A stretch of DNA of 64,000 nucleotides from Onthophagus taurus (GCF_036711975.1 NC_091973.1:2728001-2792000), one strand, 5' to 3'; counted from the stretch's first letter, positions 37,526 through 50,170 are shown. Numbers and translations are program-made. The notes: a model not told the origin generated them from the sequence alone.

Positions 37526-37762
37526 AGGATTGGGAAGTAAATCTTAACGTAGCCCAATTATCAAAAGCAGAAGGCTACACTACAGCTCGGCACAACATAC
37601 AGAAGTTTTTTCATTTTCGTCATTTATATCTTATTAAAGGTATGACGATAGCCAAGGACTATTTAAGAATGTTACCAGATTTGCGCCAAAGCGCAATAAA
37701 ACTTTTCTTATATCACGAACAATACTATTTGTGGCACTCCACCACAAAAAAAATTTTATTTT
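37526..37762 (+). other. Unassigned open frame with exon-like borders
   Basis: A frame open for about 79 codons begins at an AAATTTACAG acceptor (exon from 37526) and has an AAAG|GTATGA donor at 37639, giving a 114-base phase-symmetric exon. The peptide contains WEVNLNVAQLSKAEGYT and ARHNIQKFFHFRHLYL. Reading through the donor, it stays open until just before the hairpin repeats near 37765. I do not recognise it and see no partner exon or start codon. It may be a fragment of a gene broken by repeat insertion, or chance. Confidence 0.3.
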
Positions 37763-37764
37763 AA

Positions 37765-38112
37765 TAATCTCGGACGACTTCGAGCGGCCGACAACATGAA
37801 TATAATGAACAATACTTAGGGCGGCCGACGTTTTCGAAGTCGGCCGAGATTATTTCTTCCATAAAGTTGTTAACGGTATCCCTTAGAATTCGGAGATCAC
37901 TTCGAGGACGTCGGCCGCCCCAAGTTATGTCCGTTATATAAGAAATAATCTCGGCCGACTTCGAAGACGTCGGCCGCCTCAAGTTAGGTTCGTGATATAA
38001 GAAGTATCATTTATTTTTTATTTCAATACTTGGAGCGGCCATGGGATGCCATAAATAATTTCTTGTTGTAACAATTTCGGCCCAAATCATCACGAACAAT
38101 ACTTGAGGCGGT
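37765..38112. repeat. Hairpin-repeat cluster (diverged)
   Basis: About four core copies lie between 37770 and 37985, with the spacers AAAGTTGTTAACGGTATCCC and GTTATGTCCGTTATATAAG. Decayed pieces (CGGCCATGGGATGCC, GGCGGTCGAAG) follow to 38112. The flank at 38146-38190 is related to the flank at 4571-4617 of the first array. Confidence 0.85.
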
Positions 38113-38520
38113 CGAAGCAAACAAAGGTAAGAAACTAAGATCCGAATATATCATTTAAAACGATCAAAATTAATTAATTTTTCATGATAAAACACTCGGA
38201 ATTTGGAGCATACTACAAAAAAACTTTTGGAAATAAAGTTGTAGCAAATTTTATTCTTAACAATATTGCTCTCTATCACTTTTACTCTCAGATGCATAAA
38301 TACTGAGAAAAATACGAAAATTGCTGAATGCAGTATTACAGTATGACCCATAAAAAATTAAAACAGTAGAAAAAAAAGTTAAGTTTTTATATTTATTTCG
38401 AACAGTTTTACAAATATTACAACGGACAATTGCTCGCATTTTATAAAAATATGTATCGAATGAGTAACAGAAATGAAGAAACACGATTTTTATAAAAAAA
38501 AAAAGAGACTATCTAAGAAA

Positions 38521-40406
38521 TCAGCTTTTGGCCGAATGGATTACAAGATGATTGGGCGCGTCTGCAAACATAACTTTGAGTCGATAGGCTTCGGCGACGA
38601 GTAAGCTGATGTGTGAGCCGGTCCATGTTTGCGTTGGTAAATTTTGTAATAAAATCATTAAACCTTGGAAGTCGTTTTCGGTTAAAAGTTGTTCGCGCCA
38701 ATGCAAAAGGAACGCAACGCAAACGTATAATTGAAAGGAAGCGAACGAATCGCTTTCCGCCAAATAGGTGTCCCAAAGTCGTATTGTACACCGCAGTGGC
38801 AATTCCCTAGTTAATAAATTGTTTAACCATCGAAACGAAAATTGAAGATAATCTACGTTGTGCTGTATTAAATGTTTATGCAATGTATGATCTACCCTTT
38901 GTATAAGTTCTTTTAATTGATTTACTTTACGTTGTATCCCAAGTTGTGCAAATACGTAATTGTCTTGGATACCGTCTAAGAACTTTGATAGACACCAAAA
39001 GGAATCCGCTTCGATGATACCTCTTTGATCTTCCGTCAATTTATCAACGTTACACGTTTCAAACGTTTCCCCATCAGGTAAAATTTCTTGTAAAAAAACT
39101 ACATAAAACGGCGTAACCAAATCATTTATTCCTTGTACGTAACCCGACGCTGGATGTCGAATCGCCCAAATAAACAAAATCCTTTCAAACATTTTCTGTA
39201 CAGTATCTTGTTGAAACAATGGTATACTCGGATTCATCCTTGGCACATCAATATGTATTTGGTGATAAGTATCTTGGTATGACTCGTCCCGTTCCGTATC
39301 ATAATACTGCTTTACAAAACTCCAATAATCCTTCCTTTTACGATCTAAAACATCTTGACGTCGCTCCAAATTCACTGGTAAATATCCCGATAATAATCTC
39401 CACGTTATCGCCCTAACTTTCAACGGAATCCCCGACCAACTTAATTGACATAATTCGCTTAAACTCGGCGATCCCGCCAACAATACTTCAAAACGTTCTA
39501 ATTTCGATTCGCAATCTTCGTGACTATTTACACCCGATCCTTTTAAAGGTTGTGGCCGGCCAGGAAATTTTTGTTTAAAATGGTCATTTTCTGTTAAATC
39601 AATCGTATAATCTCCGCTTTGATTACTTGTTGTTGGTAATATATTTTCTAATCTACGATGACGATTTAAAACATTTAATGCAGCTGCCTCGGATACTTTT
39701 TTTGATATCTTCATATCTACGCATATACAATTTTTGTTATATTCATTTATTTTTAACAATACCTTCTGATTGCAGAGGTATGTATTGATAATCAGAATGT
39801 TACAATTTTAGATTTTGATTAAATTCTTTGTGGCAACTATTTTTGTACAAAGGAAATTATTATCTTGTGAAGTAAGATAGCTAGCAAAAAATGATTTGGT
39901 ACAATAAAGACTAATTAAGTATCCAGGGTCAGTTAAAAAGTAATGATAAAACAAAGTTGCGTTTTTTTTTGACACCCTGTATATAATTAATTTGTCTTTA
40001 TTGTACTAAATTGCTTGTATCTTAACATTTTTCACTTACTTCAGGAGATAACAATATGATATTCAATATGATTGATGTGATTAAATTAAATTTAATTTTA
40101 GAAAATTTATAATCACTAGATATATTTATATACATACTTTCTGTGCCTGATATAATACAAAATTCATCATCGTCCATATCCCAAGCATCACTAACTGATG
40201 CTTGGAAATCTTGGAAAGACGTAGACCCGGCGCTCCTCATTTTATGGGTATTTTTAACATCCTTTTTTGGGCTGGGCCTAAAGATCAACTAATTATTAAA
40301 ACAATTGGTCAAAGGTGATATATATAGTTAAATACCTGCCAGGGACGGTTTTGCTATTCTTCTTCCAAAAGGAGCTTCTATCCTCCGGGTGTCTTCCACC
40401 GTCCAT
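38521..40406 (-). CDS. TBC1D22: TBC1D22 Rab GTPase-activating protein
   Basis: Exons 40406..40336, 40277..40138 and 39716..38521 join to 468 residues. TBC proteins speed GTP hydrolysis by Rabs; TBC1D22 is Golgi-associated in vertebrates. The N-terminus, MDGGRHPEDRSSFWKKNSK, matches the family FWKKSNSK motif, and SFQDFQASVSDAWDMDDDE matches the FQEFESNTSDAWD block. The TBC domain spans about residues 164-400. It has both catalytic fingers: Arg in IHIDVPRM (about residue 230) and Gln in GYVQGINDL (about 265). The end, LVAEAYRLKVMFADAPNH, is family-typical. An ATG at 39759 within the last intron would extend exon 3 upstream but lacks the conserved N-terminus, so the three-exon model is preferred. 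The frame is intact. Confidence 0.92.
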
Positions 40407-42974
40407 TCTTTTATAATGATTTCGAGTTTCTTTTTCCCATTTTTTTAAACTGCCGATTTTTTCGACGTGAGGTTATGTTTAGCAATTGTTGACGTATCGA
40501 AATGTACGCTCCGACACTTGCTGTCGTTTATAATGTATAGAACGAAGTTAGCCAACAACCAATACACAATTTAAAATACCTTAAAAAATAATTTTAGATA
40601 AGTAACTAATTTTAAGGGATTTATTGGGGAAAATGATTAGGATTAAGATAATAATTATTTCTTGTTTATATTAAATAATAAATTACTTGGGTTGCCTAAC
40701 TTTTCAGAAATCTACAGTGTGTTAATTAATTATCGTCATCATTGCAAGTACGCAACCAATATCACAGTATTTTTATTGCAATACGCGATTTGTGTATGAT
40801 GTGTATTGCACTGTGATATTGGTTGCATACTTGCAATGATGACGTCGGGTACGATTTTGTATTTAAAAATTCTTTTTGTAATGCATATTAAAATATTAAT
40901 TTAATATTGAGTAATATATATAAATATATATTCAATAATAAATACATTTCCATTTGTAATACAAAGATTATTTAAATTAATTTATTGATATTAATTTGAA
41001 AGAGGTTACATACAATGAATAAATAAATTTTAATATATCGTTATGGATGTTGATAAATTCTTCTCAAACGACGTTATCGTTCCCAGTACTTTTCCCGTGT
41101 GTCCGTTTATTGTTTATCATCCAAAATAAGAACAATATGTGCATGTATCACGTTACGACGACACGGGATGAATATTAAAAAGCCCCCCAACACCCTTATT
41201 AGGCGTTTCCTTTTGTTTGTTGTCGCTTATTTGGTCTCGCACAGGGTTATACCTATCGATCATTTCGTTTCCCGATGAACGTCGCCGGCCCATTAAGATC
41301 ACTTCCCATTATTAGATCGACGCGAACGAAATTAATTTGGCCCATCAATTGACTCGTACGGCAACGTTGTTGTGTTTTTTATACAACTTGTTATAATCGA
41401 CAGGTTATAAGAGTTTTAACAACTACAATTCAGAAAGCTCAAATACTTGAGTTTGAACAAACAATTTCAGTTTATTTTGCGTTGATTGATGAGTTGAATG
41501 AACGTGTTATCCGATTTATTTAACAACTCATTTTTTTTAACATCGAGGAAATTTATGTGTATACTTCTAATTAACCAATAAATTATTTCTTGGCTAAGAT
41601 GAGAAATGAATATGTTGATTTATAGCTTTATACTTATATACAGCGTGTTTGATTTTAGTTATCACAGCAGATATTATTATTCATGATAGTTGGAAATTTT
41701 CATATTTTTCACAATATTTCCGCATTTCTTTAAATAAAGAACATTTATGATTCATTGTTTTGTCTTTTCGGCTCTTTTCGACGAAAATGAATTATTTCAC
41801 TCGTTTGCAATCAATCATCAAAATCTAAAATAGAACTGTTTTATTTTTGTTATTTCCATTTTTACTCTTTAATTAACATTTTTACCTTCTCGCATGCACG
41901 AAGTATATTAAAGAAAACGTATTTTAATCGCGCAAAAATTCGATCTAAACTATGATGACATTAATTTAATTAATTTTAATCGATATTAACAACTGTAAGT
42001 TTCAATCAATAAAGAATTTTTCAACAAGAAACATAAATATATTTATACTTTTTAATATCATTTTTTAATTCTTGAGTGTTTCTCCTTTTCTCTGCATGTC
42101 GCAGTTTGATGACCAGGTTGCTGTAACTTTGCACAAGTTTGTAGATTTCTGCTTTTTAAAGTCTTGTAGATTCTGGCATGTTTCTAGGGCTTCTTCTTTT
42201 TTACTTATTCAATGCATTGGTTTCATTCTGGGTTTCTTGCTAGTTTCCAGTTGCTTTCCTTTTGGCCTGAGTCAAGTTTGGTATGTTTGGCTTCTTCACA
42301 TCGTCTTTTTTTCTTCCGACTTTCTTGCATATTCAATATTCAGAGATTTTTTGTCATTAAGTCTCTGACTCTTTCTCTTAATCCTTATGACATTCTGTTT
42401 AGCATTAATATCTGGAACAATGTCCTATTATTTTCTGTACTTAAACATTATATGTCTCGATTTATGGGGCTCCAATTTTTGGTTAAAAATTTCCGGCTAA
42501 CTTCACATCAATATTAAATTTTAATTTTTTTCTTGTCCCAATAAAAAAAAAATAGGATTAACGTGCTATTTTTATTTATTAAATAATAATTCTTTTATAT
42601 TTTATTAATACATGTGATGTGGTAAAATGTTAATTATTTTCGAGTTATAAAAAAAGAAAAAATAAATTAGTGTCTCCGATAAGATAATTTGAAAAATAGA
42701 ATTTATCAAGAAATTCTTATCAGAACAATTAAGTTACAGCTTAAATAGTAGGAATATGAAATGAAGGAAGACATTGTCGTTTAACATAACAAACCCACTG
42801 GCTTCAAGGGGGAAGCTAGATTTGGATGGTCGTGGAGGCAAAAAAAATTCTAGCAGTGCAGTTGAGCCTGAGGTACGGTGGTATACAGACCGTTGTAATC
42901 AGTAGCCTCAGTTGAACCTTTTTTTTCTTCTCTAACGGCCGTCGAGATAACACGAGGCAGTCGCTCTTTAGAAT
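40407..42974. other. Intergenic region TBC1D22 to GPCR (2.6 kb)
   Basis: Divergent promoters of TBC1D22 and the GPCR must lie here. It holds the long palindrome at 40734-40844. Open frames at 42072-42517 overlap in two frames, are low-complexity and match nothing I know. Otherwise AT-rich. Confidence 0.6.
40734..40844. repeat. 111 bp palindrome (35 bp arms)
   Basis: Arm 40734-40768 (CGTCATCATTGCAAG then TACGCAACCAATATCACAGT) is repeated inverted at 40810-40844 with a single mismatch. A second inner pair, TTGCAATAC / GTATTGCA, extends the stem toward a small loop. It could be a fold-back element or a duplicated regulatory site. Confidence 0.85.
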
Positions 42975-43025
42975 GTGTTAGTGGCGTTAAAGTTTGTGCT
43001 TTTTTTGAATATTTTATTTAAAAAA

Positions 43026-46000
43026 ATGAAGGACGATAGTACGGTTGTGGTTTTGCTGGCGGTAGTCGGTATCGTAGGTCATATCACGGCCTTGTGGATT
43101 TTACAAAAATCTACAAAACAACGCAACCCCAAGCATGTGTTTCTTTTACGGTGCTTAGCCGCAAATGACATGGTGGCCCAAATTGGAATGCTTTCGTTAA
43201 TAATTTTGCTTCCTCATTTTAAAAACAGGTGGATGTGCGCTGGTTTCGTTTTAGTAAGAGCTTTTGGTTTAGGTTCTGGATGCGTTGCGTTTGTTATGGC
43301 AGTCGAAAGATATTTAGCGTTAACGAAACCGTTTTTTTATCAACAAGTACGTTCTTATTTTATTCTGTTTTTAATAGAACCTAAGAATCCCATAAATAAG
43401 GAAATACGTTCAACTTGCACCGAGATAAGAAATTATCAATTTAAGTCCAATGTTTTGTTTGAAAAGAATTTTAGAAAGTTAAACGCATTGAAACGTTTTT
43501 TTTTTATTGCGCCGGAACCAGAAATGTATTCAAAAAATAACGTATTAAATCACGTTTCGTCGGATTATAGTTTAAAATATCAATTTAAATTTAAAACCGT
43601 ATCGACATTTTAAAAAGGGTAAACATCTCGGGAAATATGCGGCACACGTTCGCCAGTCTATAAATTCGCAATTACATTGACGTTAATGTTACCAAAAACA
43701 GCGACGAAATAAAACACTTAAGATAAAATAACTACTTCCATTCCTAGCATATTTCTTTTTCATTTAACTTATTTTTATTTTCAAAAAGTTGCTGCGAAAA
43801 TAACACGTTTATATATATTATATAGAGAGCTATTCCTGAGAACAAATGACTAATAATAAAAATTGTTTCTCATAAGTGACAGATCATTCATACATTGTTA
43901 ATAATTTCATTGTAATATAAGATTCAAAACTAAGCTTAATATATATAACAACCATAGGCGTTTATTTCTGCCTAATGACATGAACGGGATAATTAACACA
44001 ATAATTATGTTAAAGTTATGGTGTTAAGACATAAAATGTAAACAAAACTTAATTTAGCTTAAGGGGGCGGTTCAAAGCGTCGATGTTTATATACGCCGGG
44101 AGAGCTTACGTAGATGTACATTCACGACTTAATGCTACATATTTATAAAAAAGTAAATACGTAGGCTTGAAGTACATATATTACTCTACGGAATGACATA
44201 TTTAGTATTCTAAAATAATCATGACGCTGACAGAAATAAATTACGAAAGTTAGTCATAATAAGGGCTTAATACAAATCGTTCTCTAGAAGAGATTAGGGA
44301 CTTAAACGAGGTGGCAAATATGTCATCTAATGCTTATGTATCTTAGGAACAGATTCCGTATTCGTAAAAGTGCAATAGCTGTGTGATTATTTCATGAATG
44401 TGTTTTTTCTGAAGATATGCGATTTTGTCACAATTTTTAGTCATTACGAAAAGGTGTAAAATGGGTTGCCTAAAATCGACAAAACAGTACTAAGTAAACC
44501 TTTGGCAATTACTTTGTAGATGGCTTTAGGTACTAATTAAAAATTTAAAAAAAAATAAATATAAAAGATAATTAATTGCCAATAAAATGTTATAATACGT
44601 ATTATAAATTGGTTACTAATCTTGAGTTGGTAATAACATTTGTTCATGGCCAATTTCTCTTTTAACTACAGAGTAAATAAATATACCTATATAACAGATA
44701 GAAGATTTGTAGGCAATTATGAATGAGTTGCTGATCACAGTCCTTCCGCCCTAATTTTTAGTGATTATATTAACACTGAGAAAGTAAGAAATAACACAGC
44801 AAATTGTTATCAAGATATAAGAACATAAATAATCTAAAGTAAAGTAATAATAATTTGTAATAGACATAGATAACAATAATACTATTTATTCACAAAAAAA
44901 AACGGTTCTACATTATAAAAAATAATAAAAATCAATAACAACTTTAATTTTATTTTACAATAAAAAAACCATCTTAGAATAACAATTTTTACAAAACTAT
45001 TTCACAATAAAAAACCATCATATACAGGGTGTTTCGGTAACTCGGGGAACAAATGTAACCACATATACTAGAGTGAGAATGATGACGATTCATGTAAAAA
45101 AAATTAGTAAAAGTCCTCAAATTGCAAAGATACAGGCCATCAAAGTTATGAAATTTTAACACATTTTTCTAAATATCTTAAACACTATTTATGGTAAAGG
45201 GTTGAAATTTGGTACAGCGTAAACTAACATCACGTAAAATCATCAGGCAATTTTTGAGTTGGATCGCTACGCGGGAACAATGCTATACAGGCTGTTCATA
45301 AAGTTTGTTTGCTCAGAACTGTTTTATCCTATCATTACCCTACATTTATTTTTGCATTTTCTAATAGTAAATTTAGTTTAGAAACTTTTATCACTCTTAG
45401 AGAATATTGATAAAAACCACCGTTTCCGTATTAAATGCAAAAATGTTAGGCTCCGAATTCAATAACATTAAAAAAAATAAATAAATAAATAATTTGAATT
45501 AGCAATGACAAGTGAAAATCGAACTGAGCTGTCATAACTATTATGTATGCAACGTGTCCAAGTGTAGATTTAGCTAAATCACATTTTTAATTTGTTTTAG
45601 TTGGTTTAATAAAAGAACTCAAAAACAATAAATTGAAAATCAACACTAACAGGAATAATAAAAAAAGTACATAAAATAACAAGACAAGTAATAAAAAATA
45701 CTAAACGATGTTCAAAAACTTAGATTTCTTTTTTTTTGGTAATAGCACTATTGAAATCGGAATCCAACATTTTTGGATTTAACACGAAAACGGTGATTTT
45801 TATGAATATTATCTAAGAGTAATAAAAGTTTCTAAACTAAATTTACTATTAGAAACTGCAAAAATAAATGTAGGGTTATGAAAGAATAAAAAAGTTCTGA
45901 GCAAACAAACTTTAGGAACAGCCGGTAAGCATTGTTCCCGCGGACCGATCCAACTCATAAATTGCCTAACAATTTTACACGACATTGATTTATACTGTAC

Positions 46001-48313
46001 CAAATTTCAGCGCTTTACTGTAAATAGTGTTTAAGATATTTGGAAAAATGTGTTAAAATTTCCTAACTTTGATGGCCTGTATCTTTGAAATTTGAAGACT
46101 TTTACTATTTTTTTTTACATGAATCGTCATCATTTTCACTCTAGTATATGTTGTTAAATTTATTTCCCGAGTCACCGAAACACCTGTATACAATATAATC
46201 AAGTGACGAATTCAGTAATGTTGTAAAATTAAATGCATGAATATTGTTGAAATATTAATCATTGACTGACGAAATTAAACCGATTTTTTTATCAATTTTA
46301 TGAACCCAAGAGGTTCGAATCGCCACCTTAAAGAAAATACTAAAGAGACAAAAAAGTACCACTAAAGTATGTGCTTATAACCCATATTTTTTATGTTAAT
46401 ATTACATAGCGTTAAAAAGTTCTTATAAAATAAATCAAGGGGATGGTGAATTGCATCCCCTTAGAGGGTGCTAGGGAAGGTTAAGGTATGGTTGAAAATA
46501 AGGTATCAGCCAGTAGTACATACATACAAAAATTCAAATTCTATGGTTTACTTATACTCGAAATAAAAGATAAAATGTAAATTTTTGGCTCAACTTTGAC
46601 AGCTCATAGCTCGAAAACAAAAGAGTTGGGACCCTATGTTTATATAAAAAACTTGTGTTATTTTGGCAAGTACTACATCCTAGCAAAGCTTCCCGATTAA
46701 AAACTGATCCACCCTGTATAGGCCAAAAATCTGATTCCTGTGAAATTGGGTCGAAAATGTTTAATATTGTTGTAATCCATTGTTAATGTTGAGAAATTTG
46801 TGTTAACCAACATTTAGGTAATAGAAATATTTGAATAAATAATTGAAAATAAAAATTAATTATTTAAAAGTAAAAATGTTAAGTTATGAAAATAACACCA
46901 ACTATAACAATATTAACATTTCGCAAAAAAAAAAAAAAGAACTCCAAATAATATCGAGAATAGGCATCGCGTAAGGCGTAATATATTCCTCAATGAATAA
47001 AATATTTCAACGGTAGGATGACTAATTGTAAGCTGATATAAAAAAGCGTCGCTATGAATAACTGAATTGCACTCTCGACGACCTCTTTTAACCAACAGCG
47101 GAACTATACAAATTTTTTTTGCACTTTTGCGAACATCACGTGATTGAACCGCGACCTTAATGTGTGAAAAGTTCAAAATAACTACAAACATTGTGATTTT
47201 CTACAAAAACAATCGAGATGTAATAACTTCCGGTTTCTGGTTTCCAGCTTTCGCTATAAGATGTCGTTTTTAATTCAAAAATTTTTATTTATTTTATTAT
47301 TTAATATTTTTTTATTACAGTGTGTAACATTTAGAGTGCTTCAAATAGCAATAGCATCAATTTGGAGTTTTGGTTTATTCCTAACTTATTTGCCATTGGC
47401 GGGTTTTGGAGTTTATTATTCGCCTAATAATGAAACAAATTCGTCAAGACCAGTGTGCAGAAGATACAAAGATGCGAAAGAATTTAAAGATGTTACTTAC
47501 TCTTATGTATATTTTGTTGTGGGTACGTTTAAAAATTAATACTTAATAATTATATTAATAATAATCGATTAAATAAATGTTTTAGGTGTAACTCTATGTA
47601 CTTGTATCGCTTATTGTAATACAAAAGTATTCATGGCACTATCAAGAATGGGAAATCAACGAAAAGTGTTAATTCGAAGAATTAGCAGATCGACTATGAA
47701 CAATCGAGTTGAACGTTGCAGACAAAATGCGACAACTGAAGAATTAGCCTTTGCTAAAGTGATGGCTGTTTTGTGTATTACTTTTATCATTTGTTGGTTA
47801 CCGCAAATGGTAAAGTATATTTTGATTTATTTTGTATTTATTTTTCTTTTGGCTAAGTCTATAAGATTTATTGGGCGCTTGCCAAAAAAATATCTCAATT
47901 TAAACGTAGTTTAATCTAAAATCACATCCTCGTAACCTCTGTGTTGTGTTAATTTATTTGTTTATTTGCGCTACAAATGGCCCTATTTCAAAGAAAATAG
48001 GCGTGATAGTCGTCATTCGTGGTCCGAATAAACATGCGATTACGATTTTCTTTTATAGATCATGATCCCGATCATGCATCTGGACAAGGATAATAAACTG
48101 ACAGTCGGCCTGAATAAGATAGCGGATAGTTTGATTATGTTTTATTTTGCCTTCGATCCCTACATTTATGTCGTACAAAAATATTTTGATAAACGACGGC
48201 AAGCTTATCGAGCCAAAAGGTCAAATTCAAATACGGCGCATAGTTCAACTTCCGTTGGAGCTGGAACTCCTACAGCGGTTTTAATACAACATCCAGAAAA
48301 AGAAGTACTTTGA
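43026..48313 (+). CDS. Rhodopsin-family GPCR, probably prostanoid-receptor-like
   Basis: Exons 43026..43346, 47321..47522, 47586..47809 and 48059..48313 give 333 residues; an in-frame ATG at 42975 would add 17. Seven hydrophobic segments are present. Helix 3 ends with AVERYLALTKPFFYQQ, which closely resembles the ERYLAI-x-PFFY motif of prostanoid receptors. Helix 6 has CWLP and helix 7 has FAFDPYIYVV (DPxxY variant of NPxxY). Cys residues in helix 3 (RWMCAGF) and loop 2 (RPVCRRY) can form the usual disulphide. The nearest family I can suggest is the insect EP4-like prostaglandin receptor. The helix 7 Arg that binds the prostanoid carboxylate in vertebrates is not evident, so the ligand is uncertain. 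Intron 1 is about 4 kb. Confidence 0.75.
43347..47320 (+). other. GPCR intron 1 (4.0 kb)
   Basis: Contains the long inverted-repeat element at 45023-46188 and a one-ended fragment near 46460-46725 ending CCACCCTGTATA, an ACAGGGTG-type mariner terminus. The rest is AT-rich with no feature recognised. Confidence 0.65.
45023..46188. mobile_element. 1.17 kb element with long (~470 bp) terminal inverted repeats
   Basis: Left end TACAGGGTGTTTCGGTAAC and right end GTCACCGAAACACCTGTA are inverted copies, and similarity continues inward along most of each half (for example the ATATACTAGAGTGA and GATGACGATTCATG blocks). About 240 bases of centre (45480-45720) are unpaired. TA flanks both sides. There is no transposase, so it is a large non-autonomous Tc1/mariner-type or fold-back element. 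Confidence 0.8.
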
Positions 48314-49154
48314 AAATACTTTATATTTTTTAAATGTTTAATGTACTATTAACTCATAAAGTTATTTGTCATACGTTATGAGTTAAATGTATTATTGTTA
48401 TGTAGTGCATGCACCCTGCTAGCGACCAAAGGATTATTTTCTATTGGTACTTATGATTTTCTTAAAAAATCATTTTAACTTTTTCATATTGCACGAAAAA
48501 GGTTAAAAACTGTAATCTAGTCAACGTCGTTTGCAAATTTATAAATAAATATAATAATTTTTGTTTCTATTACATGTTTTTTACTAAAGCCTAGGCATCA
48601 AAATTTGATTTTAGTGCCTACGAAAGTCGGAAAAATTGAAAAAAAATTGATTGTATGCACCTTTCCAGATAGAAAAAAACCTTTCACACTGATCTCGTTA
48701 CTGTTTTATTAATTGATTAACCCGTCATCAAAGACGGCAATCATTATTTATTTTAATAACGTTGTAACCACTTAACCTTTTCTTATTGTATGTTAGGCAA
48801 CCACCATGCTGATATTGCACATTAGTTGTATTCGTAATTCTACAATACGCATCGTTTTATGCATATTATTTATTATTGTGATAATTGCGCAAATGCATTT
48901 ATTCATTATTTGTTATTATTTTGTAAATAAAGGATTTTTGTAACCGATTTATGTATTTTATTAACTTCTCCACGACCTTCTTCAAAGCATCTTTGAAAAC
49001 ATCCTGTTTCTCATAAAGTTTTATTCTTTTGGTTGTGTCATTTTGGCAATCTACAAGTGATCACAGATACGTAAAATCCTCCACTACTTCTATTAATCCA
49101 CCATCAATATTTATATTTCCCTTTGATCACTGTGAAGTATTTTTCATGATACTT

Positions 49155-50170
49155 GGAGATTACTTCTTATATCACGAAACGACGTCTTCGAAGTCGGCCG
49201 AGATATTTCTTCCATACAGTTGTTAATATTATCACTCGGGATAAAAGTAGGGCAGAATAAACTTTAAGCAGCGTAGACTTGATTTCACCCAACCCAACCT
49301 ACGTCTTCGAAGTCGGCCGAGATTATTTCTTGTATCACGGGCATAACTTGGGGCGGCCGACGTCCTCGAAGTAATCTCCGAATCCTAAGGGATTAACAAC
49401 TTTATGGAAGAAATAATCTCGACCGACTTCGAAGATGTCGGCCGCCCCAAGTATCATGAACAATACTTAGGGCGGCCGACGTCTTCGAAGTCGGCCGAGA
49501 TTACTTCTTATATCACAAACCAAGATGGGGCGGCCGACGTCTTCGAAGTCGGCCGAGATTACTTCTTATATGACAAACCAAGATGGGGCGGCCGACGTCT
49601 TCGAAGTCGGCCGAGATTATTTCTTATATCACGGACATAAGTTGGGGCGGCCGACGTCCTCGAAGTGATCTCAGAATCCTAAGGGATACCATTAACAACT
49701 TTATGGAAGAAATAATCTCGGCTGACTTCGAAGACGTCGGCCGCCCTAAGTTAGGTTCGCGATATAAAAAGTAATCTCGGCCGACTTCGAAGACGTCGGC
49801 CGCCCTGAGTTAGGTTCGCGATATAAAAAGTAATCTCGGCCGACTTCGAAGACGTCGGCCGCCCTGAGTTAGGTTCGCGCCCTAAGCATCGGCCGCTCTA
49901 AGCATCATGAACAATACTTAGGGCGGCCGACGTCTTCGAAGTCGGCCGAGATTATTTCTTGTATCACGGACATAACTTAGGGTGGCCGATATCCTCGAAG
50001 TGATCTCCGAATCCTAAGGAATACCATTAACAACTTTATGGAAGAAATAATCTCGGCCGACTTCGAAGACGTCGGCCGCCCCAAGTTAGTTTCATGATAT
50101 AAGAAGTAATCTCGGCCGACTTCGAAGACGTCGGCCGCCCCAAGTATCATCTTCGAAGTCGGCCGAGATT
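49155..50170. repeat. Hairpin-repeat array (intergenic)
   Basis: About a kilobase of core palindromes in both orientations, with the same spacer types as the Tret1-intron array (GATCTCCGAATCCTAAG, TTAACAACTTTATGGAAG, GTTAGGTTCGCGATATAAA). A 66-base unit is directly repeated at 49500-49620 and 49740-49870. The array begins and ends inside a core copy. Confidence 0.9.

Noticed and set aside
39717-39759. Upstream start for TBC1D22 at 39759
   Set aside because: A spliced model with two 5' exons restores conserved N-terminal family motifs in frame, so this stretch is intron.
42072-42517. Two overlapping open frames before the GPCR
   Set aside because: They overlap in different frames, are rich in Phe/Leu/Ser from T-rich DNA, have no splice partners and match no family I know.
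46913-47191. 92 codon minus-strand frame in the GPCR intron
   Set aside because: No recognisable domain; it starts in poly(A/T) sequence and lies in an AT-rich intron.
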